A stretch of DNA of 60,229 nucleotides from Chloroflexota bacterium (GCA_013388845.1 JACAEN010000024.1:1-60229); one strand, 5' to 3'. Counted from the first letter of the stretch, positions 50,876-60,229 are shown. Numbers and translations: made by a program. The notes: generated by a model from the letters alone, not told the origin.

Positions 50876-51021
50876 GTTTATACGAGGGTCAACTGGTGGT
50901 GAGAGGGGTGAGGGAGTGATAGTGCCCGCTTTTTGAGTTTGCATGAAATCCCAGGTGAGCGGGCGTAGATTTTTGCGCATATCTATTTCACACGGCATAG
51001 TGTATCTTTTTGAGATTATTC

Positions 51022-51329
51022 TCAAAAAGTAGAAACCAGAGAGTCGGTTATTTCTCTCAGGGTGTGAGCCAGGGCCTTTTTATCTGCATATTTTACATTC
51101 AAAGCCCTCTGGGAGATTTTGTGTGCTTCTCGTTGAAGGCATATGCATTCTTTCAATAAGGGTGCGCGGATTAATCGGTTCCCTCCCATAAATAAAATAT
51201 ATAATCCAGCGTGTAATTCTGGAATTCCTCTTCAATTCTATTGCCAACCTTCTGTTGCCGGTATATGGCGACTCTCGTGTTATGCTTTTCGATTGCTTGA
51301 GCTACAGGTTTGACATTGATTGGTTCATA
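51022..51329 (-). pseudogene. Decayed gene fragment, frameshifted
   Basis: Two reverse-strand frames with protein-like sequence abut. The first (51329 to 51171) reads NVKPVAQAIEKHNTRVAIYR.. and FQNYTLDYIFYLWEGTD then stops. The other (from about 51231 to 51022) continues LIRAPLLKECICLQREAHKI.. and LAHTLREITDSLVSTF then stops. No start codon or ribosome-binding site is convincing, and a stop lies just upstream at 51330-51332. Together they suggest about 100 residues of a former gene. Family not recognised. Confidence 0.45.
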
Positions 51330-51343
51330 CTATATTGATTGGG

Positions 51344-51490
51344 GTGGAAGCGCGAGTTTATTTATATGATGGGAAAAGAAGAATGTTTCATATGAAGGCT
51401 GATATAATCGCCAGAACTGGCTTTGAGTGTGAACAAAAGTTTATACAGATTATTTTTGCTAAGATTCTCTTTTTTCATGTTTATTCCTAA
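51344..51490 (+). pseudogene. Possible coding fragment upstream of leuS
   Basis: A 48-residue plus-strand frame (GTG 51344 to TAA 51488-51490) reading VEARVYLYDGKRRMFHMKAD, then ARTGFECEQKF. The first half looks like real protein; the end is A/T-driven. It has no clear ribosome-binding site and may be a relic. The remaining bases between 50876 and 51541 hold nothing else I can support. Confidence 0.3.
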
Positions 51491-51541
51491 TCTCAGGAAG
51501 GGCTTTAAATTGATTCTAGATTAGGGTAAACTTTAGCAGAT

Positions 51542-53992
51542 ATGGCTCAGAAATATGACCCTCGGGAAATCGAAAAGAGATGGCAGCAGAGGTGGGCGGC
51601 TGACCATATTTATGAGGTAAAGGAAGATAGTAGCCGTCCAAAGTTCTATGCCCTGACCATGTTTCCCTATACCTCAGGAGACCTTCACATTGGCCATTGG
51701 TATGCCATGGCGCCCTCAGATGTTTATGCCAGATTTAAGAGGATGCAGGGCTATAATGTGCTTCATCCCATGGGCTTTGACGCCTTTGGGTTACCGGCGG
51801 AAAACGCTGCCATCAGCCGAGGAATTCACCCCTACGAATGGACGATGAGAAATATAGAGAATATGCGTCGGCAACTCAGGAGTATGGGGGCAATATATGA
51901 CTGGAACCGTGAAGTAGTTACTTGCTTACCAGAGTATTATAAATGGACGCAATGGTTTTTCCTTAAATTCTATCACGCCGGTCTGGCCTATCGAGCTAAA
52001 GCGCCTGTTAACTGGTGTCCGAGGTGTCAGACAGTGTTGGCTAATGAACAGGTAGTAGGGGAAGGTTTTTGTGAGAGATGTAGCACGCCCGTGACTAAAA
52101 AAGACCTGGAGCAATGGTTTTTCAGGATTACCAAATATGCCGAAGAACTCCTTGATCATAGTCGTCTGGACTGGCCAGAGCGCATAAAGATAATGCAAAA
52201 GAACTGGGTGGGTAAGAGCGAAGGCGCGGAGATTTCCTTCTGGCTGGAGCGTCAGGGTATAGGACAGAAAGAGATAAGAGTGTTCACCACTCGCCCTGAT
52301 ACTATTTTTGGGGTGACTTTCTTCCTTCTGGCTCCGGAGCATCCTTTAGTTTCTCAACTGACTGCACCGCAACATAAAGCTGAAGTGGATGAGTATATTG
52401 CTTGGTGTCGGCGACAAACTGAATACGAGCGAGTGGCACTGGGCAGGGAGAAAACGGGGGTCTTTCTGGGAAGTTATGTTGTCAATCCTTTGAGCGGGGA
52501 GCGAGTGCCTATCTGGATTACTGACTATGTATTGCCAAGTTATGGCACGGGAGCAGTGATGGCAGTGCCGGCTCACGATGAACGAGATTTGGAATTTGCC
52601 AGGAAGTTTAAGCTACCTGTGCGAACAGTTATTGCCCCTCCGGGCTGGACGGGAGAAGAATTGACGGAAGCCTATACCGGGTCAGGTACAATGGTGAATT
52701 CCGAGGAGTTTAGCGGTTTACCCAGCGAACAAGGATACGAGGCAATCTGTGCTTTATTAGAGAAAAAGGGATGGGGCAAGCGCACGGTTGTTTATCGCCT
52801 TCGTGATTGGCTTATCTCCAGGCAGAGGTATTGGGGAGCACCCATCCCTATAATCTACTGTGACAAATGTGGCATAGTCCCTGTGCCCGAGAAGGATTTG
52901 CCTGTTCTGCTCCCTCCTGACGCCGAATTTAGACCTACTGGCGAATCTCCTCTAAAATATTGCTCAAGTTTCGTCAATACCACCTGCCCTAAATGCTCCC
53001 GGCCAGCACGACGTGAAACTGATACTATGGATACCTTTATGTGCTCCTCTTGGTATTTCTTGAGGTACACCAGTCCTGAAACCAGGGATGCCCCTTTTGA
53101 TGCTGCCAGAATTAGATATTGGTTGCCTGTGGATTTGTATACTGGAGGGGCTGAGCATGCAGTCATGCATCTCTTCTACGCTCGGTTTTTCATCAAGGCG
53201 TTGAAGGACATGGGGCTGGTGGACTTTGATGAGCCTTTTAGCCGTCTATTCAATCAGGGGACCATAATCTATCGTGGTGATAAGATGAGCAAGTCCAGGG
53301 GCAATGTGATTGCCCCTGACGAATATGTGGCTAAGTTAGGAGCTGACGCTGTTCGGGGGTATCTCATGTTTATTGGTCCTTGGGAGCTGGGAGGAGAATG
53401 GAATGATAGGGGAATTGTGGGCATCAGTCGCTGGCTAAATCGGGTGTGGATCCTAGTCACGACTGAATACGCTAGCCATACTGTCGATCCTGACGCTGAG
53501 AGAGAACTCCTTCGTTCAATGCATAAGACAATTAAGGAGGTCACCGGCGATATAGAAAAGTTCCGCTTCAACACCATGCTGTCTAGCCTTATGGAATTTA
53601 GCAACTATCTGTCCAAGGTTAAAGAGAGCGGGGTTGTGTCAGATTCTCTTTGGAGGGAAGCTATTAGCTATTTTCTCCTTCTCCTTGCCCCCACCGCTCC
53701 TCATCTTGCCGAAGAGTTATGGGACAGGACTGGGCATCCCTACAGTATTCATGACCAACCATGGCCTGAGTATGATAAAGAGCTAGCCAAGGAAGAAGAG
53801 ATTACCTTAGTCATTCAAGTAAATGGCAAACTTCGCGATAAGGTGCTTGTACCCGTTTCCATAAGTGAAGCCGAGGCCAAGGAGCTGGCGCTGAGTCGAG
53901 AGCGAGTGAAGGCTTATATTGATGGTAAGAAACTTACTAGAGTCATTTATGTTCCCAAGCGAGTGGTTAATATTGTGGTAGCCCCGATGTAA
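51542..53992 (+). CDS. leuS: Leucyl-tRNA synthetase
   Basis: An 816-residue bacterial-type class I synthetase. HIGH motif PYTSGDLHIGH is near residues 42-52, a zinc-binding set CPRCQTVLANE..CERC near 159-180, the CP1 editing domain with TRPDTIFGVTF (near 244) and GTGAVMAVPAHDERD (near 335), KMSKS in GDKMSKSRGN (near 578), then the anticodon domain and a C-terminal end at VVNIVVAPM. The stop TAA lies in the centre of a CCCCGAT..ATCGGGG palindrome. Length is typical. Confidence 0.98.
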   Translation: MAQKYDPREIEKRWQQRWAADHIYEVKEDSSRPKFYALTMFPYTSGDLHIGHWYAMAPSDVYARFKRMQGYNVLHPMGFDAFGLPAENAAISRGIHPYEWTMRNIENMRRQLRSMGAIYDWNREVVTCLPEYYKWTQWFFLKFYHAGLAYRAKAPVNWCPRCQTVLANEQVVGEGFCERCSTPVTKKDLEQWFFRITKYAEELLDHSRLDWPERIKIMQKNWVGKSEGAEISFWLERQGIGQKEIRVFTTRPDTIFGVTFFLLAPEHPLVSQLTAPQHKAEVDEYIAWCRRQTEYERVALGREKTGVFLGSYVVNPLSGERVPIWITDYVLPSYGTGAVMAVPAHDERDLEFARKFKLPVRTVIAPPGWTGEELTEAYTGSGTMVNSEEFSGLPSEQGYEAICALLEKKGWGKRTVVYRLRDWLISRQRYWGAPIPIIYCDKCGIVPVPEKDLPVLLPPDAEFRPTGESPLKYCSSFVNTTCPKCSRPARRETDTMDTFMCSSWYFLRYTSPETRDAPFDAARIRYWLPVDLYTGGAEHAVMHLFYARFFIKALKDMGLVDFDEPFSRLFNQGTIIYRGDKMSKSRGNVIAPDEYVAKLGADAVRGYLMFIGPWELGGEWNDRGIVGISRWLNRVWILVTTEYASHTVDPDAERELLRSMHKTIKEVTGDIEKFRFNTMLSSLMEFSNYLSKVKESGVVSDSLWREAISYFLLLLAPTAPHLAEELWDRTGHPYSIHDQPWPEYDKELAKEEEITLVIQVNGKLRDKVLVPVSISEAEAKELALSRERVKAYIDGKKLTRVIYVPKRVVNIVVAPM

Positions 53993-53998
53993 TCGGGG
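53982..53998. repeat. CCCCGAT palindrome enclosing the leuS stop codon
   Basis: CCCCGAT-GTA-ATCGGGG. The bases encode the last leuS residues and supply the TAA at 53990-53992. It lies between leuS and proC and could form a small mRNA hairpin. Confidence 0.75.
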
Positions 53999-54033
53999 TG
54001 ATGAAAACACGAGGAAGTACGGGAAAGAAAAAA

Positions 54034-54825
54034 ATGAAGATAGTATTCATTGGTGGTGGGGCTATGGGGGAAGCGATGGTTAGATGTCTTTTGACTAAGA
54101 AGGTAGCCTCGCCGCAGGATATCGTGGTTAGCGATATCAGTCCAGTGCGACGTGAGTTATTGAGTCGGGAGTATGGAGTTAGCACTTTAGATGATAATAG
54201 GAAGGCGGTGACAAGTGCCGACTTGATTATTCTGGCAGTGAAGCCTCAAAACCTGCCTGAAGTAATGGAGAAGATAAAAGGTTTAGCACCCGAACAGCTG
54301 GTTCTGTCTATAGTAGCTGGCGCTACTCTGTCAAGTTTATGCCAGGGCTTAAACCATTCCTCTGTAATTCGAGCTATGCCTAATATGCCAGCGCAAATTG
54401 GCGAGGGGATGACTATCTGGACAGCAACTACTGAGACTGAGCGGAAGCAAAAAGAGTTAGCTCAGACTGTATTGCGAGCTTTGGGTAAAGAAATTTATGT
54501 TACTGAGGAGAAGTACTTAGATATGGCTACGGCTTTAAGTGGCAGTGGCCCGGCTTATGTTTTTCTTTTTATCGAGGCACTCGTTGATGCTGGTGTGCAT
54601 ATTGGCTTGCCTCGGAATGTCGCCCAAGAATTAGTGATACAAACTATACTTGGCTCTGCTTTCACTGTTGAGAAGACGGGCAAACACCCTGCTGATTTGA
54701 GGAACATGGTTACTTCTCCAGGGGGAACTACCACCGAGGCTCTTCTTCAATTGGAAAAAGGGAGATTTCGTTCGTTACTTCTCAAGGCTGTAGCGGCTGC
54801 TTATAAAAAAGCCAAGCGCCTTTGA
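54034..54825 (+). CDS. proC: Pyrroline-5-carboxylate reductase
   Basis: A 263-residue enzyme performing the last step of proline synthesis with NAD(P)H. The Rossmann motif IVFIGGGAMGEAM is at residues 3-15; the family signature lies at LSGSGPAYVFLFIEALVDAG (near 166) and SPGGTTTEAL (near 228). ATG 54034 gives the usual N-terminus; an in-frame GTG at 53998 would start in the palindrome. It follows leuS by 41 bases. Confidence 0.96.
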   Translation: MKIVFIGGGAMGEAMVRCLLTKKVASPQDIVVSDISPVRRELLSREYGVSTLDDNRKAVTSADLIILAVKPQNLPEVMEKIKGLAPEQLVLSIVAGATLSSLCQGLNHSSVIRAMPNMPAQIGEGMTIWTATTETERKQKELAQTVLRALGKEIYVTEEKYLDMATALSGSGPAYVFLFIEALVDAGVHIGLPRNVAQELVIQTILGSAFTVEKTGKHPADLRNMVTSPGGTTTEALLQLEKGRFRSLLLKAVAAAYKKAKRL

Positions 54826-54874
54826 CGATTGTGTGAAAAGGATTCACTTTTGGGAATACCACGGAGGATAATGA

Positions 54875-55867
54875 ATGGCAAATATTTCTCTATGGCAAGG
54901 GACTAAGCTTGTCACGAAGGGAATATATAGCTATCTAACTAACCGCCCCATAGTAGTTTCTTATGAGGTAACGCTTTCCTGTAACTGCAACTGCCGCCAC
55001 TGTGACCTTGGCGGGATAATAAAGGATGAAAAGCAAATCAAACCAGAGGAGTACCGAGACTTGACACAACGCCTGAAGCCGCTGGCAGCGCAAATTTCTG
55101 GTGGTGAGCCACTTCTACGTAAGGATATAGCCGCCATAGTCAAGGCTATCAAGCAAGGCGGTGTGCAATACGCGATACTTGTTACTAATGGAGCGTTGCT
55201 AAACGAGAACAATTATCTCCAGTTACGTAAAGCAGGGGTGGACCAATTTTCTGTATCACTCGACTTCCCGGATGAGCGGCATGATGAATTTCGACAACGG
55301 CCGGGTCTCTATAGGCGCTTGGAGCAAACTCTTCCCAAGCTAGCAAAGCTTGGGTTTCGGGATATTATCTTGAACACGGCTATAACTAGGGCTAATGTCA
55401 GAGAGATATTGCCCTTGGCAAAAAAGGCCATTGAGTGGGGTGTGGACATATCATATAGCGCATATACTGTGCTGCGAACAGGGAATAAGGACTATTGTCT
55501 CAACAATGGAGAGGATTTGGAAATCTTGCGTCAGGCTATTAACGAACTACTAATATTGAAAAAGCAGGACACTCGTCTGGCTAATCCAGAACTCACGCTC
55601 CGAGACACTTTAAGATTCTTTGAACAAGGATACATGCCAGATTGTAAGGCAGGCATAAGATTTCTGGTCGTGATGCCTGACGGGAGCCTGGTCCCCTGTT
55701 CGCTGCACCGCAGTAAATACGCTAACCGCGAAGAGATGGTAGAAGAATTTTCCCGAACTAACCAATGTGGTGCTTGTTACGTTGCTATAAGGTCATACAG
55801 CGAGATGTCATTTTTGAGCCACGCCAAAAATCTCCCTAGGTACATACACCAGATGGTCTTTCACTGA
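54875..55867 (+). CDS. Radical SAM protein with C-terminal cysteine (SPASM-like) region
   Basis: A 330-residue radical SAM enzyme. The cluster motif CNCNCRHC is near residues 35-42, GGEP near 75 and VSLDFPDERHDEFR near 124. C-terminal cysteines in DCKAGIRF, LVPCSLH and CGACYVAIR form a SPASM/twitch-like auxiliary cluster site. Such enzymes modify peptides or cofactors or act in haem and cofactor synthesis; no precursor peptide is apparent nearby. GGAGGA-type ribosome-binding site precedes the ATG. Confidence 0.85.
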   Translation: MANISLWQGTKLVTKGIYSYLTNRPIVVSYEVTLSCNCNCRHCDLGGIIKDEKQIKPEEYRDLTQRLKPLAAQISGGEPLLRKDIAAIVKAIKQGGVQYAILVTNGALLNENNYLQLRKAGVDQFSVSLDFPDERHDEFRQRPGLYRRLEQTLPKLAKLGFRDIILNTAITRANVREILPLAKKAIEWGVDISYSAYTVLRTGNKDYCLNNGEDLEILRQAINELLILKKQDTRLANPELTLRDTLRFFEQGYMPDCKAGIRFLVVMPDGSLVPCSLHRSKYANREEMVEEFSRTNQCGACYVAIRSYSEMSFLSHAKNLPRYIHQMVFH

Positions 55868-55881
55868 GGGATATTTGTTAC

Positions 55882-55914
55882 CCGCTCGTGTTAAGCTTGC
55901 CAAACCACGAGCGG
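55882..55914. terminator. Hairpin after the radical SAM gene, possible terminator
   Basis: CCGCTCGTG (55882-55890) pairs perfectly with CACGAGCGG (55906-55914), 15-base loop. No T-run follows, so an intrinsic terminator is uncertain. It lies between converging genes. Confidence 0.35.
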
Positions 55915-56007
55915 CACTCAAGTTCGAATGGCCTACCCTTCGACGCGCTTAGGGCCAACAGGTTACCAAATGAGCAAATTTCAGTGAAATGTTTGATAAG
56001 GTTTATT

Positions 56008-56274
56008 TTAAGTGACGGCCGGGGTCTCACCCGGGTGTAGCTTGCGCCACTTCGCTAATAACTGCTCCCGTGTTTCCTTGTGGCCGGGGTCAGGGACACA
56101 GGCATCTACGGGGCAAACCTCAACGCACTTCTGTTTTTCGAACCAGCCGACACACTCTGTGCACTTATTAGGGTCAATAATGTAGATTTCGTCCCCTTCT
56201 TTTATAGCTTCATTTTTACATTCTGGTTCGCAAGCACCGCAGCTAATACAATCCTCAGTAATTTTATATGCCAT
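56008..56274 (-). CDS. 2[4Fe-4S] ferredoxin, Alvin-type
   Basis: An 88-residue ferredoxin. Motif [12 protein letters not shown] is near residues 9-19; motif [22 protein letters not shown] is near 38-57 and has the longer spacing between second and third Cys that marks Allochromatium-type (YfhL-like) ferredoxins of low potential. A helical C-terminal tail follows. AAGGAGGT precedes the ATG. It could be an electron carrier for the Flx-Hdr complex, but there is no direct evidence. Confidence 0.93.
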   Translation of the reverse strand: MAYKITEDCISCGACEPECKNEAIKEGDEIYIIDPNKCTECVGWFEKQKCVEVCPVDACVPDPGHKETREQLLAKWRKLHPGETPAVT

Positions 56275-56309
56275 CTTTCTATTACCTCCTTAATTTTTAG
56301 CCTTTAATT

Positions 56310-56822
56310 TTACCTTTTGCCCTTACCAGTGGCAAGCTTGGTAGATGTGGAAAACTTCTCCCTTAGAGCTGCCGCCACATGGTCGGGAACCATGCCTTCC
56401 AGACAGCCTCCTAATTCAGCTACTTCCTTAATCAAGGTCGAGCTGAGAAATTGATATTGAGAGCTAGTCATCAAGCAGAGTGGCTCAATGTCGGGCGCCA
56501 GCTTCCTAGTCATCAGCGCCATTTCAAATTCTCGTTCGAAGTCAGAGTTTGCTCTCAAACCGCGAATCATAATCTTTCCTCCTACTTGATGTATAAAATC
56601 CACGGTCAACCCTTTGAAAGCTTTAACCTCGACGTTGGGCAAGTCTTTTACCGCCTCCTCCACTAACCTTACTCTTTCTTCTAGGGAAAAAAGCGGTCGT
56701 TTAGCAAGATTCTCATAGACGCCGACGATTAACTTGTCGACTAGGGGTACTGCTCGTTCAATAATGTCCATGTGCCCGCAGGTGATGGGGTCAAAGGTGC
56801 CTGGATAAACTGCTATGGCCAT
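56310..56822 (-). CDS. coaD: Phosphopantetheine adenylyltransferase
   Basis: A 170-residue enzyme of coenzyme A synthesis. The nucleotidyl-transferase HxGH-type motif is in YPGTFDPITCGHMDIIERA (residues 5-23), followed by GLRANSDFEREFEMA (near 93-107) and SSTLIKEVAELGG near 131, which is the second nucleotide motif. AAGGAGG lies within the end of rsmD; the two genes are three bases apart, a common pairing. Confidence 0.97.
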   Translation of the reverse strand: MAIAVYPGTFDPITCGHMDIIERAVPLVDKLIVGVYENLAKRPLFSLEERVRLVEEAVKDLPNVEVKAFKGLTVDFIHQVGGKIMIRGLRANSDFEREFEMALMTRKLAPDIEPLCLMTSSQYQFLSSTLIKEVAELGGCLEGMVPDHVAAALREKFSTSTKLATGKGKR

Positions 56823-56825
56823 AAG

Positions 56826-57374
56826 TTAAACCTCCTTTTGGTATATGGAAACAAAAGTATCACCGTAGCGGCGCTGCTTAACAAGATGAAGTCCGTCATA
56901 GTCAGAGTTTAAGGGGAAGCGGTTTGCGTGGCAAAGCACGATTGTAGAGTTTTCCTTGAGCAATTTCGACTTAGCTAGGTTTATAAGTAAATTATTTGTA
57001 GAAGGGTCGGAGTAAGGTGGGTCTATGAAGATAATGTCATAACTATTGTTAAGGAAGGTTAGTGCCTTGTTCACACTACAGCAATAAATATGGGCTCGCT
57101 GTAATTCCCCTGTTTTCTCCAAGTTGCTTCTGATAAGGTCGCAGCAACTTTTTCGGTGGTCAACAAAATCGACCCATTCTGCCCTGCGGCTTAGAGCTTC
57201 AATACCCAGAGCACCACTGCCAGCGTATAAATCAAGAACCTGGTGCCAGTTGGTAGGTCTGTTCTCCAAAAGAGAGAATATAGCTTGCCTTACCACACTG
57301 GTCGTGGGTCTAATGGAGTGCCGTGGTAGAGTTTTTAACCGAGTTCCCTTTACTTTGCCACCAGTGACCCGCAT
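56826..57374 (-). CDS. rsmD: 16S rRNA (guanine-966 N2)-methyltransferase
   Basis: A 182-residue RsmD. N-terminal MRVTGGKVKGTRL and RPTTSVVRQAIFSLL are typical; the SAM motif is DLYAGSGALGIEALSRRA (near 49-66), and the catalytic DPPY is in IFIDPPYSDP (near 117). Upstream, toward clpC, the two genes diverge across about 130 bases. Confidence 0.96.
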   Translation of the reverse strand: MRVTGGKVKGTRLKTLPRHSIRPTTSVVRQAIFSLLENRPTNWHQVLDLYAGSGALGIEALSRRAEWVDFVDHRKSCCDLIRSNLEKTGELQRAHIYCCSVNKALTFLNNSYDIIFIDPPYSDPSTNNLLINLAKSKLLKENSTIVLCHANRFPLNSDYDGLHLVKQRRYGDTFVSIYQKEV

Positions 57375-57445
57375 TTCTATTAACCTTCAATATTTTTTTG
57401 TATTATATTACGATTCCACCACTTAGTTCAAGTAAGCGGCGTTTG

Positions 57446-57474
57446 TTGACGAGAAGGGTGGTATGTTCTATACT
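57446..57474 (+). promoter_or_regulatory. Sigma-70-type promoter for clpC
   Basis: TTGACG (57446-57451), an exact 17-base spacer and TATACT (57469-57474). Transcription would start near 57481, 22 bases before the ATG at 57503. No CtsR-type direct heptamer repeat or CIRCE inverted repeat was seen. Confidence 0.65.
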
Positions 57475-57502
57475 TTGGATTGAAAGAGCGAGTAGGTTTG
57501 AA

Positions 57503-59962
57503 ATGAGTACAGGATTTGAAAGGTTTTCTGAAGGAGCTCGTAGGGTACTGACTCGGGCTCAAGGAGAGGCGCAACGCCTGGGCCATAATTATATCGATAC
57601 TGAGCACATACTATTGGGGATAGCTGGGGAAGAGTCAGGGATTGCGGCCAAAGTTTTGACCAATCTGGGTGTCTCGATGACTAAGATACAGGCCGCTGTG
57701 GAATTTGTAATTGGAAAAGGAGAGCGTCGCGCTACCAGTGGCGATGTGGAGCTTGCCCCTGGGGCGAAAAGAGCTATAGAGTTTGCCGTGGATGAGGCCC
57801 GCCGTCTTAATTCCAGCTATATAGGTGTGGAGCACCTTTTGCTTGGTTTACTGCGCGAAAGCGAAGGGGTAGCTTTTAGTGTTTTAGAAAGTTTTGGTAT
57901 TACCTTGGAGCGAACACGTGACGAGGTGAGTCGGGTAGTTAAGCAGGAAGCTGTGCGAGCTCGTACCACGGGTCGGGCTGTTACGCGTACGCCGACCTTG
58001 GATCAACTGGGGACCGATTTAACTGCTCTGGCCCGGGCGGATAAACTTGACCCTATTATCGGGCGTCACAAGGAAATTGAACGGGTAATTCAGATATTAA
58101 GTCGCCGTACTAAGAACAATCCTGCGCTCATAGGGGAACCAGGTGTGGGTAAGACAGCTATTGTGGAAGGGTTAGCCCAGCGCATAGTAGCCGGGGAAGT
58201 TCCTGAGGTCTTACAGGGCAAGAGAATAGTTGCATTAGATATGGGTGCTTTAGTGGCGGGAACAAAATACCGTGGTGAGTTTGAGGAGAGGCTGAAGAAG
58301 GTTATTGAGGAAGAGAAAGCTGCCGGTAATTGCATTTTATTTATTGATGAAATGCAGACTATTGTAGGTGCTGGAGCAGCTGAAGGTGCGGTTGATGCCT
58401 CTAACCTCTTGAAGCCTTCGTTATCGCGGGGCGAGATTCAATGTATTGGCGCCACTACGTTGGATGACTATCGCAAATATGTGGAGAAAGACCCAGCTTT
58501 GGAACGGCGGTTTCAACCTGTCTTGGTTGCTGAACCTACTATGGAAGAAACTCTGGAAATATTGCGAGGCATTAAACACAGATATGAAGAATTTCACCAA
58601 TTAGAGATAAGCGACGAAGCCTTGCAGACTGCGGCTGCGCTAGCTACCCGGTATATAGCAGATCGTTTTTTGCCTGATAAGGCTATTGACTTAGTAGATG
58701 AAGCTAGTTCTCGGGTACGCATCAAACGAGGTAGCGCCCCCATTGGCTTAGCTGAGGCAAGGCGGGCCTTGGAAAGTGTCCGCAAGGAAAAAGACATGGC
58801 TGTGGCAGCTCAACAGTATGAGTATTCTGCCGAGTTGCGGGCTCGCGAGCTTCAGCTAACAGAGAAAATCGAGACTATGAAGAAGGAGTGGAAAGTCAAA
58901 CAGGAACAAGGCCGACCTGTGGTTACCTCAGAGGATATTGCCGAGGTGGTCAGCATGTGGACGGGCATACCTCTGGTGAAACTAAGTATTGATGAAACCA
59001 CCCGTCTTTTGCAGATGGAAGAGGCTCTACATCGTCGTATCATTGGTCAGGACGAGGCCATAAGTACTGTGGCCAAGGCGGTAAGGAGGGCTCGAGCTGG
59101 GTTGAAAGACCCCAGACGTCCCATTGGTGTCTTCATCTTCTTGGGCCCCACTGGGGTGGGTAAAACTGAACTAGTAAGAGCCTTGGCCGAGTTCATGTTT
59201 GGCAGCGAAGATGCTATGGTCAGGCTTGATATGTCGGAGTTTATGGAGCGTCACACTGTTGCTCGCTTAGTCGGAGCACCACCAGGTTATATTGGTTACG
59301 AGGAAGGTGGTCAATTAACCGAGGCAGTGAGGCGGAAGTCCTATTGTGTTATTCTTCTCGACGAGATTGAAAAGGCGCATGCTGATGTATTCAATATCCT
59401 GCTCCAAATTTTTGATGATGGTCATTTGGCTGATGCTAAAGGGCGAAGAGTTGATTTCCGTAATAGCATCATAGTCATGACCAGCAATGCCGGTGCTGAG
59501 CTTATTAAGCGTGATATGAGCCTGGGTTTTACTGCTCATGTTGATGGCGAAGGAAAGCGGCAGGTGGAATACGAAAAGATGAAGGAGAAAGTGCTCGGGG
59601 AGATGAAGAAAATTTTCCGACCCGAGTTTCTTAACCGCATTGATGCCACGGTCGTGTTCCATGCTTTAAGCAAAGAGCATATCCGCCAGATTGTGGACTT
59701 GATGCTTAATCAGATTATCGCTTCCCTCAAAGAGAAGAATATCACTCTGGAAGTAACTGATGGAGCCAGGGATTTCATAGGCAACAAGGGTTATGACCCT
59801 GTTTTTGGGGCTCGCCCCTTGCGCCGCACCATCCAAACTTTAGTTGAGGATCAGCTCTCCGAGGCTTTGCTGCGTGGTGACTTCCTGCCCGGGGACACGG
59901 TGGTTGTAGATTGTGTCGAGGATAAAATTGTCATGAAACCATTGGTTAAGGAGACTGCATAA
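57503..59962 (+). CDS. clpC: ATP-dependent Clp protease ATP-binding subunit ClpC
   Basis: An 819-residue Hsp100 unfoldase that feeds ClpP. N-terminal double repeat ([13 protein letters not shown].. and [15 protein letters not shown]) spans residues 1-150. AAA-1 Walker A GEPGVGKT is near 211, the middle UVR-type domain ([17 protein letters not shown]) near 435 distinguishes ClpC from ClpA/B, and AAA-2 Walker A GPTGVGKT is near 549. The frame is open to 57398, but ATG 57503 gives the standard start and lies after the promoter. clpP is not in the window. Confidence 0.97.
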   Translation: MSTGFERFSEGARRVLTRAQGEAQRLGHNYIDTEHILLGIAGEESGIAAKVLTNLGVSMTKIQAAVEFVIGKGERRATSGDVELAPGAKRAIEFAVDEARRLNSSYIGVEHLLLGLLRESEGVAFSVLESFGITLERTRDEVSRVVKQEAVRARTTGRAVTRTPTLDQLGTDLTALARADKLDPIIGRHKEIERVIQILSRRTKNNPALIGEPGVGKTAIVEGLAQRIVAGEVPEVLQGKRIVALDMGALVAGTKYRGEFEERLKKVIEEEKAAGNCILFIDEMQTIVGAGAAEGAVDASNLLKPSLSRGEIQCIGATTLDDYRKYVEKDPALERRFQPVLVAEPTMEETLEILRGIKHRYEEFHQLEISDEALQTAAALATRYIADRFLPDKAIDLVDEASSRVRIKRGSAPIGLAEARRALESVRKEKDMAVAAQQYEYSAELRARELQLTEKIETMKKEWKVKQEQGRPVVTSEDIAEVVSMWTGIPLVKLSIDETTRLLQMEEALHRRIIGQDEAISTVAKAVRRARAGLKDPRRPIGVFIFLGPTGVGKTELVRALAEFMFGSEDAMVRLDMSEFMERHTVARLVGAPPGYIGYEEGGQLTEAVRRKSYCVILLDEIEKAHADVFNILLQIFDDGHLADAKGRRVDFRNSIIVMTSNAGAELIKRDMSLGFTAHVDGEGKRQVEYEKMKEKVLGEMKKIFRPEFLNRIDATVVFHALSKEHIRQIVDLMLNQIIASLKEKNITLEVTDGARDFIGNKGYDPVFGARPLRRTIQTLVEDQLSEALLRGDFLPGDTVVVDCVEDKIVMKPLVKETA

Positions 59963-59964
59963 AT

Positions 59965-60186
59965 ATGGCTCAAGAAATAATCGAAGCACCGCTACCTGGG
60001 AAAGTGGTACGTGTGGAGGTAACTGTGGGTAATACAGTCGAGGAGGGCGGGGTGATTTGCGTCATAGAGGCTATGAAGATGGAAAATCCTATATTGTCTC
60101 CGGTAAAAGCCTCAGTTGCGGAGGTGGCTGTTTCACCAGGGCAGACGGTTAAAACCGGACAAAAGATAGCCGTTCTTAAGTATTAG
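59965..60186 (+). CDS. Biotin/lipoyl attachment protein (biotin carboxyl carrier)
   Basis: A 73-residue carrier domain. The biotin-accepting lysine is in EAMKMEN near residue 37, within a typical barrel-sandwich fold; PLPGKVVRVEVTVGNTVEEG is the N-terminal half. It starts two bases after the clpC stop. Stand-alone carriers of this size serve decarboxylases or acyl-CoA carboxylases; the partner is probably downstream of the window. Confidence 0.92.
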   Translation: MAQEIIEAPLPGKVVRVEVTVGNTVEEGGVICVIEAMKMENPILSPVKASVAEVAVSPGQTVKTGQKIAVLKY

Positions 60187-60229
60187 GTATCTCAGCCAAG
60201 CAAACTTGAAATCTGACAAGCAGGGCAAA

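Noticed and set aside
55915-55970. Possible tRNA-like GTTCGAAT sequence
   Set aside because: No paired acceptor or anticodon arms could be found around it.
1-60229. CRISPR array, transposase or rRNA genes
   Set aside because: No regularly spaced direct repeats, DDE/HUH transposase motifs or rRNA sequence were seen; the 114-bp periodicity at 10.7-11.5 kb and the GLUG units at 24-25 kb are coding repeats.

Overview
The window looks like a chromosomal segment of an anaerobic Chloroflexota, most likely a Dehalococcoidia-type bacterium. This is an inference from gene content, not a database result: a flavin/heterodisulfide-reductase (Flx-Hdr) electron-transfer operon, [NiFe]-hydrogenase maturation genes, many oxygen-sensitive iron-sulfur proteins, small TIGR04076 and DUF5679 proteins, and several families of interspersed palindromic repeats. 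Most genes are single-copy housekeeping genes in short operons on both strands. No rRNA, CRISPR array or transposase was seen.

Layout. 1-0.9 kb: 3' end of a C-rich, phage-tail-like gene. 0.9-5 kb: conserved unknowns, a metallo-beta-lactamase-fold hydrolase, a prepilin peptidase and a DUF72 protein. 5-6.7 kb: a secreted zinc-protease-like protein bracketed by 21-bp direct repeats. 6.8-10.5 kb: uvrC facing a tyrosine recombinase / small membrane protein / pcm operon. 10.6-11.8 kb: an RCC1-type lipoprotein gene broken near its 3' end. 11.8 kb: tRNA-Glu(UUC). 12.3-20.7 kb: a six-gene operon (HdrA with an inserted GltD/NfnB-like module, MvhD/FlxD, FlxC, FlxB, FlxA, HdrA), which is the most interesting system here. 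20.8-29.8 kb: hypF, then a reverse-strand block with two lipoprotein genes (one frameshifted), a Nudix hydrolase, a GNAT protein, nadK, hypE, hypD and hypC. 29.9-35 kb: ilvD-ilvB-ilvN-ilvC. 35-39 kb: rnc, a small basic protein, a radical SAM protein, acylphosphatase. 38-46 kb, reverse strand: DUF362, MBL-fold, pepA, a P-loop kinase, and a HTH / PAS-kinase / REC-HD-GYP signalling operon. 46.6-57.4 kb: uvrB, gltX, leuS, proC, a radical SAM protein, ferredoxin, coaD, rsmD. 57.5-60.2 kb: clpC and a biotinyl-carrier protein.

How the genes work together. The Flx-Hdr operon encodes flavin and iron-sulfur proteins with two separate predicted pyridine-nucleotide sites (FlxA and the GltD-like insert) and two HdrA flavoproteins, but no HdrB/HdrC and no hydrogenase catalytic subunit. 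A flavin-based electron-bifurcating or transhydrogenase-like complex is a reasonable hypothesis. HypC, D, E and F imply that a [NiFe] hydrogenase exists elsewhere in the genome. The ilv block supplies branched-chain amino acids, and its ketol-acid reductoisomerase has a cofactor loop that suggests NADH rather than NADPH use.

The region also shows many repeats: CCCCGA..TCGGGG palindromes sitting on stop codons, a TGTCATTGCGA-type element read through in frame inside hypF, GNRA-type hairpins upstream of operons, AT-rich CTAAATCC elements and CCTTAAGG elements. Several accessory genes (RCC1, GLUG, a decayed gene before leuS) are broken.
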